Origin: Hydractinia symbiolongicarpus
Taxonomy: Eukaryota > Cnidaria > Hydrozoa > Anthoathecata > Hydractiniidae
Assembly: GCF_029227915.1 (NCBI RefSeq)
Contig: NC_079880.1
Span: forward strand, 20,646,501-20,710,500
Direction: 5' to 3'
Length of the DNA stretch: 64,000 nt
Translations under genes and position numbers: made by a program
The notes under the pieces: model-generated
Seen by the model: only the letters and a program-made list of their open reading frames with translations
What the model was told of the DNA's origin: nothing
Databases searched by the model: none
Part shown: positions 58,510 to 64,000 of the stretch, in pieces
How the letters are laid out: each line of letters begins with the position of its first letter
How positions within the stretch are numbered: the stretch's first letter is position 1

Positions 58510-61500
58510 CTAGGATGAAATCACTTGAACTCTCGCGCTTTTCGGATTCAAATAATCGTAATCACGTGTTCGATTGTTGTTTCGTAAGTTAATAACTTGC
58601 GCAGCTTCGTGCAATGATCTTCGAAAACTAAAAGAAAAATAGATAAATGTTAGTTTTGCGCGGTCATTTTTAAGTGTTTCGGTTTTTCGAGAAGAGTGAT
58701 ATGTATGTTTGAAATGTGGAAAACATTCGATGGAGCACTGAATTACAAGTAATGCGTGGAATAATGGCTTGTTCGTATTTTGGTGGAAATATGTCCCACT
58801 CATTTTTAGTGTTTTTTTTTCGTGCAACTAAATGCCTCGATTTTTTTTGTGAAAAAACAAAAACAATTAAATGACCGAATTTTCAATGGCGATAATAAAG
58901 TCAAAACTTTCTTTTAAGTTTACCAATATTATTAATTTCGAAAATAAAGTGTTTGATTCAAAGTAAATATTTCTCTAATTTGCGCATGCGCAGTGACGCT
59001 TTTGCTTACTTGCTGCGGGCCTCCTCTGCGATAGGATCATATTGATAAATAGCTCTTGAGTCAGCAAGTCCACTTGAGTCTCGCTCACTTAAGACCTTGT
59101 TAATCACGACTAGCTCCATAGTAACGTGACGTGTCGGAATTGCTGCCATCACGTCGGCTTCTGTAAGCACATCCTAAAAGAAAAGTATAAATGCTTGCTC
59201 TAGTGGTAACAATACTACGCTCGTTAGACAAATATCTCTTGACACCACGTAAGCCTAATGAAAACTTCGTCTCCAGGTTCTTTTTCTTTTAGGGACGATG
59301 CTAAGCCTGGTGAAATTTGCCTGGAAACATGCAGAAATAATGTAAACAAGGTTCTCCAGGCGAATATCAGACTATTTACCTAAAACATATTTTTATCTGA
59401 CCTAGATTCAGTATAAATAGTGTGTCCCTTAAGTTATGTCTAATCTTTGGAAATTTTACTAAGATGCAACCATAGACATTGCACACAACAAACAAGTTCA
59501 ATAAAATAAGAAAAGTTGGGTTAACGAGTCAAAAATTCGGTTTAATGAGACGCCAAAACTTTAGTGTCCATCGCTTGAGAATAACTGTTTACTTTGGATG
59601 TGGGCGGTTCTCCTCTCATCATAAGTGGGTAATTTGGAACAAAAGCTCCTTCGTCGTATAACGGTAGGTTGAGAGCAGCGTGTTCCACTGTTGCTTTGTA
59701 GATGATGCAAGTTAGAAGATCGGTTACATCTTCTTTGTTATAGAAACTGCCATCTCCATACATGTTCTAAAATAGTGAAAATTAAATTAAAAATAATCCG
59801 AAAGTAAACAAGAAAATTGAAAAAGCATTAAACTGCAATCATTTGGGGCTAAACTATTTAACGTTTTTCCGTTATTGGTTAGTGTATTCTATTTTAAAAA
59901 ATTCGATCACATAAATTGCGTTTTTTAAAGCTACGTTAAGGGCAGAAATTTTCGCGGCAAAAATTTTCGCGAGGATAAAAAATCAGGAAATTTCGCGAAG
60001 TTAATTTTTGCGAATTCTACTTTTGGAAGATATATTATAGAAAGAACTTTCGCGAATTTTCCAAAATCGTTATTTTTGGGAACAAAAGCTTTCGCGAATG
60101 ACAATGAATTTCAATAAAAAAAAAAAATGATTTCAAACCGAATATCTTTCTAATGAAATAACAATACTACTGTATGTGTATGTATCTCTTTTGGCCCAAC
60201 GCGAAGATTCTACATCATTGTCGCCTGCTACGTGAGGATACTTTAAGATCAAAGCTCTGGCAGTTGCATTTGCGACGGTAGTATTAATAACACATCCCTT
60301 TTTACTCAAAGAACGCTTTTTTCTTTTTTTGTCTTGAAAATTCTCGATTTTTAGCTGATTTCCCCACATTTAGTCGTGCTTTGGAGCCATTTTTAGAGTT
60401 ACAGTTTTAGACTTGGAAAAAACTTTCGCGATTTTGAGAAAAAGTTGATTTTTCACGAAAATAACTTTCGCAAATATCAAGGTAAATTTTTTTACCGGGC
60501 AGAAATTTTTGCTAAACGGGGGACAAAATCGCGAAAATTTCGGCCCTTAAAGTATCTAAAAAACATGTGAGCTGTAATTTTGCCATGCTTTTTTTCTTCT
60601 GTCCTACCCTGTGTAACGCATCGTACTAAATCACCACCCACTTAGTAAGTAACATTTGAAGTTTCAATCAACTAACTAATTTAATTCTTTTTTATATATT
60701 TGAATATTATGAGAGCTAGAAACATCCGTTACATTGCATCTCATTTCGGCAACCCATAAAAGAGCGTTGTGTGCAAAAACTGGCCTGGTGCAGAAAACCT
60801 ATACAGAAATACTGGAAATATCTAGTATGATGCCTATCCATGATAGAAATCTGAAAAGCCTTGTAACTGAAGTTTATAAGTGTCTTCATGGATTGAACCC
60901 TGAACTAATGTGGGATATTTTTCGAAAGAAGGAGACTACTTACAGTCTTAGGCGTGGTACTGTACTGGTCATTCCACCTTCTAAAAGCAGTATCGGGCAG
61001 AATTCTTTTCAATTTCGCGCTAGCCTAGCCTGGAATTACCTACCTGCGTGTGTCAAAAATGTGACAGATCTAAAAGAATTCAAATCTGTTATCAGGCACG
61101 TTGAAATATACTGCCAATGTAAACTCTGTGCTGCTCATTCGGGGATCAATCGATGATTTATTTTAGTATTTTATTTGTATTTTTATCACTTAGTATTTAC
61201 ATGTTTTAATTTGATAGTTGGTGTAAATTAGTACCTTGTAACTATACTGGATCCAACTTTAAATAAATAAATAAATAAATAAATAAATGCAAGTGAGATA
61301 TGACTCCCCTCTTTTCTACATGTCGTGACAGCATGTCACAAAAATGATCAACTTCGTTACCAGGGCTCCTTTGGTAAGGAAGTTGATAGCGACCATTCTG
61401 GACCATGGGAACGAGGTTGGAAAATTATCACATATTTAACGATTAACCTCTGGGCACATTACATTTTTTTGGATGGCCCTACTTTACGGCCGCCACAGAT

Positions 61501-63857
61501 ATTTTTTTTTTCAGCAACAATTTGTCAAAATTTCAACCTCTGGCCGTCCAAATATAAAAAGCCTAACACCTAGGAACGAGGTTATCGAAATTCAAATTGA
61601 TTCAGGTTACCAACTTACTTTTAATCCACATGTGTTCTCTTCGACAAGCTCTTTAGCCCAATTTTGTAACTCCTCATCCTCAAGCAACTTCTTATCGGTG
61701 TCTAAAATAAAATATTTTCACTGTTTCGCTAAACTGAAAGATTTCTCAATCCTTTGTATGTTTAAGGATGTTCACACTTTATTGCTGATAATTTTTTAAA
61801 AAAATAATTTCATTGCTGCAAAAATCTAAAGATTGCGCGAATTTTAGTGCAATTATTTCACATGAAAGAAATTGATGTCAAAGTTACCAACTTCGTTCTT
61901 TTTAGGCCTTTTATATTTGGACCTTGTTCATAGGCCGTTCAAATATAAAAAGCCTAACAATCCCTTGGAACGAGGTTGCAACAATACAACTTTTAGAACA
62001 CACATATATACCAAAAATATCTTTTTACACTCAAAATTGCTAAAAGTTCATACTAACAAATGGATGAGGTACTCCTCACGTCCTGAAACATAGATGACAA
62101 CCCAAAATGCAAAACTCGTCTTGTACAAGCAAAATAACAATGTCTTGTTGTGACAACAACAGCAACGCCAAAAAGAGTTGGAAACGAAGTCTAAAAAGTT
62201 AGTGCCACACTTACCATAATAACCTGTTACAATCGCATTAACGTAATTCATGATGCAAGCATGTAACAACATACCATCATCACGGTATGGATATTCTCCA
62301 ATCACTTCACTGGTTCCAACCTAAAGGGTAAACAAAAAAAAGGAAATGTTGCGCCGGCTCAAAAATATATACCCAAGTTAGCCAAAAACGTCGGAAAGAC
62401 TTTTTATAGTATTCACAGTTAAATAATAAAAGAATAAATAAACAACAAATGATGATATAACCAAAAGGATTTTTCCTTATTTTAAAAATTGTGTGTATTT
62501 AATTCTTTTATCTATCATATTTAGGATGTTTCCCTTAAAATTAGATGGGAAATATAGGTTTGTTAGTAATCCTCATTCCCAGGGTCTATTACGTAAAGCT
62601 GATATCACAGGCTTGTTAAAAGGCTAGAAAAATAGGTTGAAAGTTGTCAGCCACTAATACTCCAAAAGTAAAATGTTTTAGGTTTAGAGTTTTGCAGGGG
62701 GATTAAAAGCAGAGAAATAACTTTTCGGTTCCAAAAATTCGGTAAAAATTATTAAAAACAACACCCCCTCCCCCCTGGTAACGTGGTTGTAATAACATAG
62801 AAGAAAAGGGAGAGGATGACAAAAGAAGCACTGGGGAGGCTGAAGCATTTCTGTAGGATAAGCGACATACAAGATCTTATGTTTCTCACAAAATCATATA
62901 AAATTTATTTTCTCACCTGATTTACTTCCATTTCATTGTTGATGTTACAATTTTTTTTAAAGTCGTACTTTTCCCAACTAAAACAAAAATATAATAGAGC
63001 AAAAACATGAAAGAGGGCAAAACCAAATTTTATTTGTCACATGAAAGCTGTTGGTTGTGGATCTGACTGATAGGGTGGCAACAGACGTTTGTAACAATAA
63101 ATGACAGCTATGTGTATTAGAATACGACAAACTCGCAAAGTAGATCCTTTTCTATCCTCCTCAAAAGGTCTTAACTTTAACCTTGTCTTCAGGGGTTCGT
63201 GCCTTTTTAATATTGAGGCCGTCAAATTATCGCTAGCGCCTTGACATGTAAGCGCTGGCAGCTTTGACATCAGGCAACACATCCTGGGATGTCTCAACTT
63301 CTTAAAAAAGCTTTTCTCAGCTTTTTATACTTCATGACAAAAAAAGATTTCTTAATAAAAAACATTAGTTCATATAATCATAGTGGCATCGTAAAAGCTG
63401 TAAAAGTACTTACTATTTCTCCGTCAGCTTAGCGACGCCGTCAGATTTTATTGTCATGAATTGATCAGCCCATGCGACATCCGTCAGTTGACGTACTTCA
63501 AAACTAAGAATTAGCAACGGCGTAAAAATAATTTTTCAAATTGTGTTTAAATATTTTTTGTGCATGTTGTATAAAAGAAATGGAGAATGAAAACTTTTTC
63601 GATTTAAAAATTTGTTTAGGGTTTTTTTTTTATATTTTGTTTAAAATTTGCTTCAATAGTGGTACACCAACATTGATACTGATATATAGTTTTTGATTTA
63701 AATTTCATTGATAACCCGATTAATTTGATTCTAACTTACTTGTTAATTGCTAGTACCAAACGTATATACGGAGCTAACAATCGGAATATCGGATGTGATG
63801 GTGATAAATTTCGATGAATTGATAATGTTATCGATCCCAATATCCAATGTGATGAGA
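58510..63857 (-). CDS. Animal lipoxygenase, C-terminal eight exons (gene continues beyond right edge)
   Basis: Exons in gene order: 63740-63857, 63414-63503, 62917-62977, 62215-62320, 61619-61701, 59593-59766, 59010-59173 and 58510-58627; all phases agree, giving about 304 residues. Matches to the catalytic domain: SSHW then HRNLSPSHPIFRLLAPYIR (relatives: THLV ... RQL ... HPIFKLL), YPYRDDGMLLHACIMNYVNA, DEELQNWAKELVEE, TCIIYKATVEHAALNLPLYD (iron ligands His and Asn in HAALN), FVPNYPLMMRGEPP, ADVMAAIPTRH and IYQYDP. Lipoxygenases insert O2 into polyunsaturated fatty acids. The expected C-terminal Ile ligand is not terminal: the protein ends VQVISS. The N-terminal PLAT region and first iron His lie outside. 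It could be part of an allene-oxide-synthase fusion as in corals; this cannot be seen here. Confidence 0.9.
59939..60546. mobile_element. 608-bp Harbinger-type MITE in lipoxygenase intron
   Basis: Ends AGGGCAGAAATTTTCGCG and, reverse complemented, GGGCCGAAATTTTCGCG, with TTA at 59936-59938 and 60547-60549. TTCGCGAA and related strings are repeated through both arms. The element contains a short minus-strand ORF described separately. Ends resemble those of the MITE at 27752-27918. Confidence 0.75.
60133..60369 (-). pseudogene. Fragment resembling a transposase helix-turn-helix region inside the MITE
   Basis: The 78-codon minus frame includes KKGCVINTTVANATARALIL, KYPHVAGDNDVESSRWAK. The pattern (G-x-V-x-N, A-x-A-R-A-L-I, then SSRWAK) recalls the CENP-B/Tc5-type DNA-binding region found in many invertebrate transposases. 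It is only a fragment, so it may be captured sequence. Confidence 0.35.
60711..61290 (+). mobile_element. 5'-truncated LINE 3' end with (AAAT)n tail
   Basis: The frame at 60734-61156 (and short flanking pieces) gives LKSLVTEVYKCLHGLNPELM, WDIFRKKETTYSLRRG, SSIGQNSFQFRASLAWNYLP and a terminal CQCKLCAAHSG: the tail of CR1/L2/Jockey-type reverse transcriptase proteins. It ends with seven AAAT repeats at about 61261-61288, the usual mark of target-primed insertion. The upstream part, including RT, is missing. Antisense to the lipoxygenase gene. Confidence 0.85.
61349..61420. mobile_element. Palindromic miniature element, lipoxygenase intron
   Basis: CAACTTCGTTACCAGGGCTC to GGACCATGGGAACGAGGTTGG: inverted ends of the AACCTCGTTCCCAGG family. 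Confidence 0.55.
61534..61583. repeat. Partial palindromic miniature element
   Basis: CAACCTCTGGCCGTCCAAATATAA ends with AAAGCCTAACACCTAGGAA + CGAGGTT. It shares the AATATAAAAAGCCTAACA core with 61887-61978 and abuts the lipoxygenase exon at 61619. Confidence 0.5.
61887..61978. mobile_element. Palindromic miniature element, lipoxygenase intron
   Basis: Arms CCAACTTCGTTCTTTTTAGG + CCTTTTATATTTGGAC and GTTCAAATATAAAAAGCCTA + ACAATCCCTTGGAACGAGGTTG pair over about 35 positions with a few mismatches. Confidence 0.65.
63213..63270. repeat. Copy of the GAGGCCGTCAA repeat, lipoxygenase intron
   Basis: TTGAGGCCGTCAAATTATCG then CTAGCGCCTTGACATGTAAG and CGCTGGCAGCTTTGACATCA. Related to 39003-39038; here the GCGCTxGC / CTTTGACAT half appears twice. 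Confidence 0.5.
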
Positions 63858-63943
63858 CTGAAACACAAAGATCCAATGACTTCTATAACTGCTGTGCAAC
63901 TGTTGCTCAACACTTTTTATATTATTGAGGACGAAGATTTATG

Positions 63944-64000
63944 ACGACAAAAACAACAACAACAACAATAACAACAACAAACAAACAAAAACACCAAAGA
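63944..64000. repeat. (CAA)n-type simple repeat at window end
   Basis: ACAACAACAACAACAATAAC and further CAA/CAAA units run to the last base. Intronic in the lipoxygenase gene. Confidence 0.8.

Overview
This is a eukaryotic, AT-rich, intron-rich genomic window from an animal. The gene content (UBR5, a doublecortin-EMAP protein, mitochondrial ribosomal protein S33, a lipoxygenase, a large GCC2/GCC3 multipass membrane protein) and the transposon types (RTE-like LINE, PIF-Harbinger, LTR element with copia-like order) suggest an invertebrate, most plausibly a cnidarian. The species assignment is inference; the gene calls rest on reading exons by eye with consistent splice sites and phases.

Layout. 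1-1872: left-truncated LTR retroelement on the minus strand (5' LTR, initiator-tRNA primer-binding site, gag, -1 frameshift site, protease, start of integrase). 2861-30999: a complete UBR5 HECT ubiquitin ligase gene on the plus strand; 45 coding exons whose phases close exactly, predicting 2526 residues. Its introns carry several MITEs, hairpins and tandem arrays. 32063-39546: an 8-exon DCX-EMAP gene (two doublecortin domains, HELP motif, WD repeats; 1078 aa). 41097-46284: a 3-exon gene for a 1511-aa secreted/multipass membrane protein with GCC2/GCC3 cysteine-rich repeats. 47311-48983: a decayed PIF-Harbinger transposon with intact ends. 49129-57190: MRPS33 in four exons (101 aa), whose 7-kb first intron has been filled by an RTE-like LINE and a second Harbinger transposon. 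58510-63857 and beyond the right edge: the C-terminal eight exons of a lipoxygenase gene on the minus strand; its introns contain a Harbinger-type MITE, a 5'-truncated LINE tail and palindromic repeats.

The host genes are unrelated housekeeping and signalling genes rather than one pathway. The most interesting signals are (i) the retroelement with Gag-PR-IN order and a canonical slippery heptamer placed two codons before the gag stop, (ii) a lipoxygenase whose C-terminal iron-ligand isoleucine appears to be replaced by Ser-Ser, (iii) a triplicated UBR5 exon end with its 5' splice site, (iv) a 1.44-kb MITE filled with about 15 copies of a 53-bp unit, (v) the recurrent small palindromic elements scattered through the second half of the window, and (vi) a pair of abutting near-perfect palindromes beside the second Harbinger element. 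I see no clearly new multi-gene biological system.
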